Assembly: GCA_903927685.1 (NCBI GenBank)
Contig: CAIYOB010001229.1
Coordinates: 1-7,196, forward strand
DNA length: 7,196 nucleotides
From: an uncultured Planctomycetaceae bacterium
GTDB lineage: Bacteria; Planctomycetota; Planctomycetia; Pirellulales; Pirellulaceae
Direction of reading: 5' to 3'
Shown here in pieces: positions 1-5,801 of the stretch. The notes under the pieces are model-generated. The model ran no database searches. It saw only the letters and a program-made list of their open reading frames with translations, and was not told the DNA's origin. Position numbers and translations under genes: made by a program. Position 1 is the stretch's first letter, and each line of letters opens with the position of its first letter.

Positions 1-174
1 GGCCAGGCGGTCGCCGGCGCTGGCCGTCCGCGCGCGCAACAGATTCTCATTCCGGACGGTTTCGTTGGTTTGTATCCAGTTTCCCGTCCGCGCATATTCC
101 TCCGCCACGATCATTGATTCCGCGACCAGCAGCCCCCCCGCGGTAAACGACAGTTTATACGCCGCCTCGACCAT
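1..174 (-). CDS. brxA: BrxA-like (DUF1819) BREX protein, N-terminal 58 residues, cut by window edge
   Basis: The frame is open from the ATG at 174-172 to base 1, giving 58 codons with the C-terminus outside the window. The start reads MVEAAYKLSFTAGGLL and continues with VAESMIVAEEYARTGNW and NLLRARTASAGDRLA. This order (a 'SFTxGGLL..ES' helix, an acidic aliphatic helix ending in a G-N/D-W turn, then 'v..eNLL..RT.s...R') is how I remember the N-terminus of DUF1819. That family is BrxA, a small DNA-binding protein usually encoded first in BREX phage-defence operons. The frame is closed upstream by TAG at 279-277, and no other ATG, GTG or TTG lies between, so the start is well fixed. No good Shine-Dalgarno is visible. 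Several codons (TCA, ATA, CAA, AAT) are less GC-biased than in the neighbours, but the sample is small. The identification is from memory of the family, and the rest of the system is not visible. Confidence 0.8.
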   Translation of the reverse strand, partial: MVEAAYKLSFTAGGLLVAESMIVAEEYARTGNWIQTNETVRNENLLRARTASAGDRLA

Positions 175-241
175 TTCCGTGTCCCGGTGCCGTCCATTTC
201 CCGCTGGGCGATCCCGCCGCCCGCGACCAGGACGCGCGGAT

Positions 242-270
242 ATGATACCACCGTCTCTGGTTACCGGAAA
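242..270 (-). promoter_or_regulatory. Candidate promoter of brxA/BREX operon
   Basis: On the minus strand an extended -10 box, TGGTATCAT, places TATCAT at 247-242. Seventeen bases upstream is a weak -35 match, TTTCCG (270-265). Transcription would start near 235 and give a leader of about 60 nt before the ATG at 174. It lies in the gap between the sulfatase stop and brxA, where a BREX operon promoter is expected. The bases just after the box (ATCCGCG) resemble those after the guaA and dprA -10 boxes. Confidence 0.4.
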
Positions 271-353
271 GCGGTTCTAGCCCCGCGGTCCGCCCCCGCT
301 CGGCGACGGCGCGCCAGACGACGTCGATCGGCGGCCTTGCGAGGCGACGGTTG

Positions 354-373
354 GCGAATCTCGCCCTATTCGC
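354..373 (-). other. Short inverted repeat downstream of the sulfatase stop
   Basis: GCGAAT (354-359) and ATTCGC (368-373) are perfect inverted copies around an 8-base loop, 31 bases past the sulfatase stop. It could help end the sulfatase transcript before brxA. There is no T-run, so it is not a convincing intrinsic terminator. I see no other structure or gene in 175-404. Confidence 0.25.
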
Positions 374-404
374 TCGTGCTGCGTCAAGCCAGGAACGGCT
401 GGAT

Positions 405-2009
405 TCAGTCTCCTCCGACGACCGGGACGCTACGGCGGGACGCGCGGATTTCGCGGTACAGCTTTTCCATCCGCTGAATGCGCTCCGACTGGGCGGCGTC
501 GGCGATCAGATTCTGCTGCTCGACCAGATCGTCGTCCAGGTTGTACAACGCAACGGGCTTGTCGTGCTCGATGTTGAACACGAGCTTCCAGGGACCTTCG
601 CGCAAGGCGTGGGCCATGCCGTCGCTGCCCGACTTGGCCCCTTTCTTCGCGATTTCGTTCCAGGCTTTGTTCATCGCGGCCTGGCGGCCTTGGGCGGTTT
701 TCTTCGCCGCTCCTTTGGCGACTTTGGGCAGTTGCGGGTCGCGTTCGGTCAACGCGTCGCGGCCCGGGCTGCTTTGGATCAACAGCGTCTGGCGCACCGG
801 ATTATCGTCGCCCCGCTGGCCGAGCAGCACCGGCGCCAAGCTGACGCTGTCCAGCATCTGATCGGCCTCAAACTTGCCGCCCGCCAGGTCGACAAAGGTG
901 GGCACGATATCGTGGGTGCCGATCACTTGCCGCCGGACGGCGCCGGCCGGAACATGGTCTTTCCAGTGCACGACGAACGGCACGCGGTGACCGCCCTCCC
1001 AGATCTGGGATTTCGAACCGCGCAAGCCGCCCACGGCATCGTGGCCGTGCTCGCGATCCGCGGGGATGCCACCGTTGTCGCTGGTCACAACGATCAACGT
1101 GCGTTCGAGCAGCCCTCGCTTCTCCAAGGCTTCAACGAACTTGCCGACCACGACATCCACTTCGTAGGCCATGTCCGTCTTGGGCGACATTTTCGATTCG
1201 CCCTTGACCGGCGTGCCCAGCAGCGTGTCCGGCGGCGTGTAGGGGCCATGCGCCCCGTCGGTCGACAGGTGGATGTAGAACGGCTTGTCCCGTTCCTGGT
1301 CGATGAACGCCAGCGATTTTTCCACCAGCGTCTGGCCCACCTGGCGACTGTCCCAATCCGGCAGCCCCGGTCCCGGCACCGGGACGACACCGCCGTTCCG
1401 CGGGCCGGCCTCCAACTGAGTGACCTGCGTCGGGTCGCCTGCGACGCGGTTGTTCTCGAAGAACAGGAAAGGCGGGGCCTGATGGCCTCCGAGCAGCACG
1501 TACGAGTAATCGAATCCCCACTGGATCGGCCCGGTCTTCATCGGTTTGGTGAAGTCCGGTTGCCCGCCGGGCGCCGACTCGAACTCGCCCCCGAAATGGA
1601 GCTTGCCGAACAGGGCTGTGCGATAGCCGGCAGCCTGCAGCAAGTGGCCGACGGTCTTCTGGCCGGGCAGGAATTGGGGTGCTTGATTCCAGCCCCACGT
1701 GCCGCCCGGGGATCGCCCTCGCCAAGTGTAGTTGCCGGTGGCCACCGTGTACCGCGTGGGGGCGCACAAGGCAGCCGGGGTGTGGGCGTCCGTGAACCGC
1801 ATGCCGTCGCGGGCCAGCCGGTCGATGTTGGGCGACGGGACTTTTCCCTGCGGGTTGTAGCACTGGAAATCGCCCCAGCCGATGTCGTCGGCCATGATGA
1901 ACAGGATGTTTGGCCGCGGGGCTTTGGCATCTTCCGCCAGCGCCGGGCTGCAGAATGTGCCGAGGAACGCGCCGAGGGACACAAGGACTAGGGTGAGGAT
2001 TGAGCGCAT
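405..2009 (-). CDS. Secreted Cys-type sulfatase (arylsulfatase family S1)
   Basis: A 534-residue sulfatase of the alkaline-phosphatase fold, hydrolysing a sulfate ester; the substrate cannot be read from sequence. Residues 1-25 form a signal peptide (MRSIL, a hydrophobic stretch, then SPALA before EDAK), so it acts in the periplasm or outside. Expected active-site residues are all present. These are metal ligands D41-D42 (MADDIGWGD) and D311-N312 (TSDNGG), and C82 in CAPTR, which fits C-x-P-x-R and would be oxidised to formylglycine by a formylglycine-generating enzyme. R86, K136 and H138 (GKLHFG), H254 (DGAHGPY) and K333 (RGSK) complete the site. A basic Ala/Lys-rich insert at about 419-463 separates the catalytic core from the C-terminal 'REGPWKLVFN' strand. 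The start is supported by AGGAG (2020-2016), six bases from the ATG. It is on the same strand as brxA, 230 bases upstream of it, and divergent from guaA. Large sulfatase sets are typical of planctomycetes. Confidence 0.95.
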   Translation of the reverse strand: MRSILTLVLVSLGAFLGTFCSPALAEDAKAPRPNILFIMADDIGWGDFQCYNPQGKVPSPNIDRLARDGMRFTDAHTPAALCAPTRYTVATGNYTWRGRSPGGTWGWNQAPQFLPGQKTVGHLLQAAGYRTALFGKLHFGGEFESAPGGQPDFTKPMKTGPIQWGFDYSYVLLGGHQAPPFLFFENNRVAGDPTQVTQLEAGPRNGGVVPVPGPGLPDWDSRQVGQTLVEKSLAFIDQERDKPFYIHLSTDGAHGPYTPPDTLLGTPVKGESKMSPKTDMAYEVDVVVGKFVEALEKRGLLERTLIVVTSDNGGIPADREHGHDAVGGLRGSKSQIWEGGHRVPFVVHWKDHVPAGAVRRQVIGTHDIVPTFVDLAGGKFEADQMLDSVSLAPVLLGQRGDDNPVRQTLLIQSSPGRDALTERDPQLPKVAKGAAKKTAQGRQAAMNKAWNEIAKKGAKSGSDGMAHALREGPWKLVFNIEHDKPVALYNLDDDLVEQQNLIADAAQSERIQRMEKLYREIRASRRSVPVVGGD

Positions 2010-2031
2010 GGCAGTCTCCTGGGCATGATTG

Positions 2032-2061
2032 TCTTTACCGCGTCATTCTGGAGAAGGTCAA
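2032..2061 (-). promoter_or_regulatory. Possible sulfatase promoter
   Basis: On the minus strand TTGACC (2061-2056) matches the -35 consensus at five of six bases. It is followed after 18 bases by TAAAGA (2037-2032), a poor -10. A start near 2025 would leave a leader of about 16 nt that just includes the AGGAG ribosome site (2020-2016). The weak -10 keeps confidence low. Confidence 0.35.
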
Positions 2062-2202
2062 TCTGGTTAGGCGATTTCCTGTCGGGTGCCTTGGAATTCT
2101 GACTCCCAGACAGGATACCAAGGTCTGAGGGCAGCGGAAAGCGGACCGAAATCTTGTGGCGACGGCATATCCCGCGGCCGACATCCCGCTGCACCGGCAC
2201 GC
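2062..2202. other. Spacer between the divergent sulfatase and guaA promoters
   Basis: No coding region is supported here. The one visible structure is CCTTGG (2089-2094) facing CCAAGG (2118-2123), a 6-bp inverted repeat with a 23-base loop and partial further pairing inside. It could be an operator shared by the two divergent genes or chance. Confidence 0.25.
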
Positions 2203-2231
2203 TAGACGGCGCCGAGCGGGAGCCGTATAAT
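2203..2231 (+). promoter_or_regulatory. guaA promoter (sigma70-like)
   Basis: A perfect TATAAT lies at 2226-2231. TAGACG (2203-2208, four of six matches to TTGACA) sits 17 bases upstream. Transcription should start near 2238, about 105 bases before the guaA ATG. No other plus-strand gene lies between, so this is the natural guaA promoter. Confidence 0.65.
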
Positions 2232-2247
2232 CCGCGGTTTGGCAAAT

Positions 2248-2314
2248 CCCGCCCGGTTAGCTCGTGCTTGGTGTGGACTGAAGCGCCTTGACGAAGCACG
2301 AGGCGGGAGTTTTT
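2248..2314 (+). promoter_or_regulatory. Terminator-like hairpin in the guaA leader (candidate attenuator)
   Basis: CTCGTGCTT (2261-2269) pairs perfectly with AAGCACGAG (2294-2302). The 24-base loop can form a small inner helix, GGTG (2270-2273) with CGCC (2284-2287). The stem extends below an 8-base one-sided bulge through CCCGC (2248-2252) and GCGGG (2303-2307). AG and a run of five T (2310-2314) follow at once. This is the layout of an intrinsic terminator, placed between the promoter and the guaA start. I do not recognise a known riboswitch class in it. Confidence 0.5.
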
Positions 2315-2342
2315 CGTTGGCGATTCGCAGGGGCTGCAGTCC

Positions 2343-3926
2343 ATGACCCAAACCCGTACGGAGTCTTCCCCCACGGCCAGTCGTGCCTCGGACGAGCGTG
2401 TGCTGGTCCTGGATTTCGGTTCGCAGTACGCGCAGTTGATTGCCCGCCGCGTCCGCGAACAGAACGTGTATTGTGAAATTGTCCGCCACGACATTTCGGC
2501 GGAGCGTGTCCGGGCGCATCATCCGCGCGGGATCATCTTTTCGGGCGGCCCCAAGAGCGTGTATGAAGCGGGCGCCCCGCGGTGTGATCCGGAACTGTTG
2601 GATCTGGGCATCCCCGTGCTAGGCATCTGCTACGGGATGCAGTTGGTCTGCGAGATCCTGGGGGGCAAGGTGGACGGCGCTCCGTCGCGCGAGTACGGCC
2701 GGGCCCGCTGTCACGTGACCGGCGAGCACGACTTGTTCGCTGGGGTCGCGCGGGAGACGACCGTTTGGATGAGCCACGGCGACCAGGTCTTTCGTGTCGC
2801 AGACGATTTCCTGCCGCTGGCCCAGACCGACACGTGTCCCATCGCGGCCGTGCGGCATCGGAGTCGGCCGGTGTACGGACTGCAGTTTCATCCCGAGGTC
2901 ACGCATACGCCGCAAGGCAGCACGATCTTGCACAATTTCCTGGCGATCGTCTGCGGCTGCGAAGGCACTTGGCACTTGGGTGATTTCGCCCGCGAGACGA
3001 TCGATCGCGTGCGTGCCCAAGTGGGCGAGGGGCGGGTCATCTGCGGGCTGTCGGGCGGAGTGGACTCGGCGGTCACGGCGGCTTTGCTGTACAAGGCCAT
3101 CGGGCCCCAGCTGTCCTGCATCCTGGTCAATAACGGCCTGTTACGCAAAGCGGAACAGGAGGCCGTGATCGCCGAGTTCAGCAGCCACTTCCAGACCGAT
3201 TTGCACGTGGTGGACGGCGAAGAGCGTTTCCTGTCGGCGTTGGCCGGAATCACCGATCCGCAGGAGAAGCGGCGCCGGATCGGGCACGCGTTCATCGAGT
3301 GCTTTAAGACCGAGGCTCGCCGGATCGAGGATGCTCGCTTTCTGGCCCAGGGGACCCTGTACCCGGACGTGATCGAAAGCGGCGCGGCGCCCGACGGGCC
3401 GGCTGCGACGATCAAATTGCATCACAATGTGGGCGGCCTGCCTGCCGAGTTGGGGTTCGAGCTGATCGAGCCGCTGCGTGACCTGTTCAAGGACGAAGTC
3501 CGCAGTCTGGGCAAGGAATTGGGCTTGCCCGACGACCTGGTCTGGCGGCACCCCTTCCCCGGGCCGGGGCTGGCCGTGCGGTGCCTGGGCGAAGTCACGC
3601 GGCAGCGGCTGGATGTACTCCGTGAAGCAGATGCGATCGTGGTCGAGGAGATCAAGGCGGCCGGCTTGTACCGCAGCACCGCCCAGGCGTTCGCCGTCCT
3701 GCTGCCGGTGCAGAGCGTCGGGGTCATGGGCGACGCGCGGACGTACGAGGACGCGATCGCCGTCCGCTGTGTGAATAGCGACGATTTCATGACCGCCGAC
3801 TGGACGCACCTGCCCTACGACCTGCTGGCCCGGATCTCGACGCGGATCATCAACGAAGTCCGCGGCGTGAACCGCGTGTGCTACGACATCAGCTCCAAGC
3901 CACCCGCCACGATCGAGTGGGAGTGA
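2343..3926 (+). CDS. guaA: GMP synthase (glutamine-hydrolysing)
   Basis: A 527-residue, full-length GuaA converting XMP, ATP and glutamine to GMP in the cytoplasm, the last step of guanine nucleotide synthesis. The class I glutamine amidotransferase domain spans about 19-205: VLDFGSQY opens it, C96 in GICYGMQ is the nucleophile, and H183 and E185 in QFHPEV complete the triad. The ATP-pyrophosphatase domain starts at about 212 with the P-loop SGGVDS (237-242). The C-terminal dimerisation domain contains [15 protein letters not shown] (403-417) and ends KPPATIEWE. In the strand after the P-loop the residue I expect to be Asp ('VDNGLLR') is Asn263, probably a tolerated variant. The ATG at 2343 follows AGGGG by nine bases and gives a 17-residue non-conserved N-terminus; no later ATG precedes the conserved start. 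It is a single gene with its own promoter and structured leader, convergent with dprA. Confidence 0.98.
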   Translation: MTQTRTESSPTASRASDERVLVLDFGSQYAQLIARRVREQNVYCEIVRHDISAERVRAHHPRGIIFSGGPKSVYEAGAPRCDPELLDLGIPVLGICYGMQLVCEILGGKVDGAPSREYGRARCHVTGEHDLFAGVARETTVWMSHGDQVFRVADDFLPLAQTDTCPIAAVRHRSRPVYGLQFHPEVTHTPQGSTILHNFLAIVCGCEGTWHLGDFARETIDRVRAQVGEGRVICGLSGGVDSAVTAALLYKAIGPQLSCILVNNGLLRKAEQEAVIAEFSSHFQTDLHVVDGEERFLSALAGITDPQEKRRRIGHAFIECFKTEARRIEDARFLAQGTLYPDVIESGAAPDGPAATIKLHHNVGGLPAELGFELIEPLRDLFKDEVRSLGKELGLPDDLVWRHPFPGPGLAVRCLGEVTRQRLDVLREADAIVVEEIKAAGLYRSTAQAFAVLLPVQSVGVMGDARTYEDAIAVRCVNSDDFMTADWTHLPYDLLARISTRIINEVRGVNRVCYDISSKPPATIEWE

Positions 3927-3931
3927 GGAAG

Positions 3932-3991
3932 AGCGGCGAGCAGGGAGCGACGAGCAGGGAGCGGCGAGCAGGGAGCGACGAGCGGGGAGCG
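3932..3991 (+). repeat. 14-bp tandem repeat after guaA
   Basis: Four head-to-tail copies of AGCGRCGAGCRGGG begin at 3932, 3946, 3960 and 3974, with a partial fifth (AGCG) at 3988. Copies 1 and 3 carry GGC and copies 2 and 4 carry GAC, so the array is also two copies of a 28-bp unit. It starts six bases after the guaA stop. The repeated GGGAGCG can pair with CGCTCCC at 4007-4013, and GGAGC (3999-4003) pairs with GCTCC (4008-4012). This could give guaA mRNA a structured 3' end, without a T-run. Confidence 0.85.
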
Positions 3992-4014
3992 CCAATCAGG
4001 AGCGAGCGCTCCCG

Positions 4015-4131
4015 TGCGCCGTCGAGGCCAAATGGTGGGGTGCCTGGGGTCGAGTGCAGCGAGCCCCCAGTGGCGAGAACTGGGGGCTCGCCACTCGTAC
4101 CTCGCGGCTCGACCCCAGCCACCCAAGCTTA
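4015..4131 (-). repeat. Palindromic intergenic repeat, copy R1 (inverted relative to R2 and R3, one end degraded)
   Basis: The reverse complement matches the copies at 5418 and 7062. The left end TGCGCCGTCGAGGCCAA aligns with the R2 terminal repeat. The folded core runs from GGGTG (4038-4042) to CACCC (4120-4124), with CTGGGGTCGAG and CTCGACCCCAG as the outer stem and CGAGCCCCCAG (4060-4070) against CTGGGGGCTCG (4080-4090) as the inner one. The right terminal repeat is missing: after CACCCAAGCTTAG the sequence changes to an unrelated TCTCGA-containing tract reaching the dprA stop. It lies between the convergent ends of guaA and dprA, where its hairpins could act as a shared terminator, though there is no T-run. 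Confidence 0.85.
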
Positions 4132-4165
4132 GACTCTCGATTCTCGACTGTCCGCTGTGGACTCC

Positions 4166-5302
4166 CTACCTCCGCAGCACACTGTTGCCGCTGACGCGGC
4201 GGACCAAGCTGCGCATTTCCAGGACGCTGATGGTGGCCAGTACGCGTTGAACGGGCAGGCCGCAGGTTTCGACGACGCGGTCGATGCTGATGGCGTCGCT
4301 GGTGATCGCGTTCAGCACCTGCCGTTCCAGTTCGTTCAGCTGCAACTCGGCGGGATGGTGCATCACCGTGCCGTCGGGGCGCGGAGCGGCTTCGACCAGG
4401 GGGCCGAACTCGTCCAACACGTCTTCGACGCACTCGACCAGCTTGGCGCCGTCGCGGATCAGGCGATGGCAGCCGCGTGACGTGCGGCTGTCCACGCGGC
4501 CGGGAACGGCAAACACGTCCCGGCCTTGCTCCATGGCGTGTCGAGCGGTGATCAAGGCCCCGCTCCGTTCCGCAGCTTCGATCACGATTACGCCCAGCGA
4601 CAGTCCGGAGATCAACCGGTTGCGTTGCGGGAAGGCGCCGCTGACGGGTTCGCTCAAAGGCGGGTTCTCGCTGATCAAGGCGCCGTGACCTCGGACCTCG
4701 TCAGCCAAACTCTGATGTTCCGGCGGGTAGATGTTCAGCACGCCGCTGCCCAGCACGGCCAGCGTTCGGCCTCCGGCTTGCATCGCGGCCCGATGAGCGA
4801 CGGCGTCGATGCCGCGGGCCAGTCCGCTGACGATCGTCAACCCGGCTCGCGCCAGACCGGCCGCCAGGCGTTCGGCCTGCTGACGACCGTAGCTGGTGGC
4901 ATGCCGCGTGCCGACGATCGCGACGGCCAGCGCGTCTTCCGGTTTCAGTTCGCCATGCACAAACAGAAACGCCGGCGGGTTGTGGATCTCGCGCAACAAA
5001 CGTGGATACGCCGGGTCGGTGTCGGCCAGCAGCGTGAGTCCACGTTCGCGGCACAGGTTCAGTTCGCGTTCCGCGTCCACTTCCTCGTTGGCAGCCACGA
5101 TCTTGCGAGCCAGAGTCGTGCCCACCCCGGCGACGTCGCGCAGCTGGCTGGGCGCGGCGGCCAGGACTGCGGCGGCAGATCCGAAACGTTCCAGGAGCGC
5201 TTGCCGAGTCACCGGCCCGACGCCGGGAACAAGGGCCAGTCGCAGGCTGGCCAACAGCGGGTCGCGGTCGTCGGATTCCACGGGGAGCAGTTGCTGATTC
5301 AC
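4166..5302 (-). CDS. dprA: DNA processing protein DprA (Smf)
   Basis: A 378-residue cytoplasmic DprA, which binds incoming single-stranded DNA and loads RecA during natural transformation. The N-terminal helix-hairpin-helix region (about 14-75) has LVPGVGP and VAGVGTTLA. The Rossmann-like core (about 85-290) has VAIVGTRHATSYG (128-139), SGLARGIDAVAH (159-170), GSGVLNIYPPEH (185-196), FPQRNRLISGLS (224-235) and SGALITARHAMEQGRDVFAVPG (247-268). A winged-helix C-terminus (about 315-378) follows. I chose the GTG at 5302-5300, which follows AAGG by eight bases and lies downstream of the TATAAT at 5362-5357. The same frame stays open to an ATG at 5614, but those 104 extra codons translate repeat R2 and the promoter and have no family counterpart. 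Convergent with guaA; no partner gene on its strand in the window. Confidence 0.95.
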   Translation of the reverse strand: MNQQLLPVESDDRDPLLASLRLALVPGVGPVTRQALLERFGSAAAVLAAAPSQLRDVAGVGTTLARKIVAANEEVDAERELNLCRERGLTLLADTDPAYPRLLREIHNPPAFLFVHGELKPEDALAVAIVGTRHATSYGRQQAERLAAGLARAGLTIVSGLARGIDAVAHRAAMQAGGRTLAVLGSGVLNIYPPEHQSLADEVRGHGALISENPPLSEPVSGAFPQRNRLISGLSLGVIVIEAAERSGALITARHAMEQGRDVFAVPGRVDSRTSRGCHRLIRDGAKLVECVEDVLDEFGPLVEAAPRPDGTVMHHPAELQLNELERQVLNAITSDAISIDRVVETCGLPVQRVLATISVLEMRSLVRRVSGNSVLRR

Positions 5303-5340
5303 GGTGTCAACCTTGGCTGTGTGGGGATCGGCTTCGTCAT

Positions 5341-5362
5341 CCGGCCCGCGGGCCGGATTATA
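5341..5362 (-). promoter_or_regulatory. dprA -10 box next to a 16-bp perfect palindrome
   Basis: On the minus strand TATAAT lies at 5362-5357 and is followed directly by CCGGCCCGCGGGCCGG (5356-5341), identical to its reverse complement. The palindrome covers the expected transcription start and first leader bases, about 40 bases ahead of the GTG start. No TTGACA-like -35 is seen at the usual spacing. It could be an operator or a leader hairpin. Confidence 0.55.
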
Positions 5363-5417
5363 CCGCAGTTCGCCGAGCGTGGGGCGTGACAGGCGGGCAA
5401 ACGAAGCAGAAACCTGG

Positions 5418-5555
5418 TGCGTTGTCCAGGCTAAGAATTGGGGTTGGGTGGCTGGGGTCGAGCCACGAGGTACGAGTGGCGAGCCCCCAGTTCTTGCCAC
5501 TGGGGGCTCGCTGCACTCGCCCCCAGGCACCCCAACATTTAGCCTGGACAACGCA
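5418..5555 (+). repeat. Palindromic intergenic repeat, copy R2 (intact, MITE-like)
   Basis: A 138-bp element bounded by a perfect 17-bp terminal inverted repeat: TGCGTTGTCCAGGCTAA (5418-5434) and its reverse complement (5539-5555). Inside, GGGTG-CTGGGG-CGAG (5446-5462) pairs with CTCG-CCCCAG-CACCC (5516-5532), broken only by two single mismatches. Between these arms two hairpins sit directly end to end: CCAC/GTGG (5463-5479) and CGAGCCCCCAG/CTGGGGGCTCG (5480-5510). CTGG occurs on both flanks (5414-5417, 5556-5559). There is no transposase gene. It lies between dprA and the HEAT-protein gene, upstream of both, so it is not placed as a terminator. Confidence 0.9.
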
Positions 5556-5673
5556 CTGGTCCGCGATGAGGGACTGGCGGCGTCTGAGCCGATGACAGGA
5601 AAAGTCAGATCCATGAAAGGACAGAATCCTGGTCAATGTCGCGTGCCGCCGGTTGTTTATCTTCCAGGACCAA

Positions 5674-5705
5674 GCGGCAAAGCTGCCAGCTACTTGCCGC
5701 AAGTG
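5674..5705. other. Overlapping inverted repeats upstream of the HEAT-protein gene
   Basis: GCGGCAA (5674-5680) and TTGCCGC (5694-5700) are perfect inverted copies around 13 bases. Within and beside them are competing shorter hairpins, GGCA/TGCC and ACTTG/CAAGT. The site is about 60 bases upstream of the likely -35 box of the next gene, so it could be a regulator site. Nothing else is supported in 5556-5764. Confidence 0.3.
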
Positions 5706-5764
5706 GCTATGTCGCAAGCAGTTCCGTTACCTACCCGATCCCCGGCCCGCCCCTTCAGCTTTTA

Positions 5765-5794
5765 TTGCCCCCGTACCCGCCTAGACCTTATACT
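5765..5794 (+). promoter_or_regulatory. Candidate promoter giving a leaderless mRNA
   Basis: TTGCCC (5765-5770, four of six) and TATACT (5789-5794, five of six) are 18 bases apart. The -10 box ends seven bases before the ATG at 5802, so the transcript would start at or next to the start codon. The absence of any purine-rich ribosome site before that ATG fits leaderless translation. Confidence 0.45.
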
Positions 5795-5801
5795 TCAGAA
5801 T

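Noticed and set aside
65..477. Small plus-strand open frames opposite and beyond brxA
   Set aside because: Arg/Ser/Pro-rich translations without start signals. The minus strand encodes the DUF1819-like peptide, and the rest is intergenic.
351..1991. Long plus-strand open frame (546 codons) antisense to the sulfatase
   Set aside because: Its translation has no recognisable domain, and the opposite strand encodes a complete sulfatase with signal peptide and all active-site residues. It is a shadow of GC-biased codons.
405..2009. The sulfatase as the PglZ component of the BREX system (same fold superfamily)
   Set aside because: It has a signal peptide, the C-x-P-x-R formylglycine motif and normal sulfatase architecture. 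PglZ is cytoplasmic, larger and lacks that motif.
2271..2291. Six-codon upstream frame (GTG to TGA) in the guaA leader as a leader peptide
   Set aside because: No ribosome site, a non-ATG start, and it lies inside the hairpin loop. Likely chance.
3932..4131. Tandem array plus palindromic repeat as a CRISPR array
   Set aside because: The 14-bp units abut with no spacers, and the palindromic element occurs as single dispersed copies. No cas genes are seen.
4526..5389. 287-codon plus-strand frame opposite dprA
   Set aside because: Antisense shadow; the minus strand carries all the DprA motifs.
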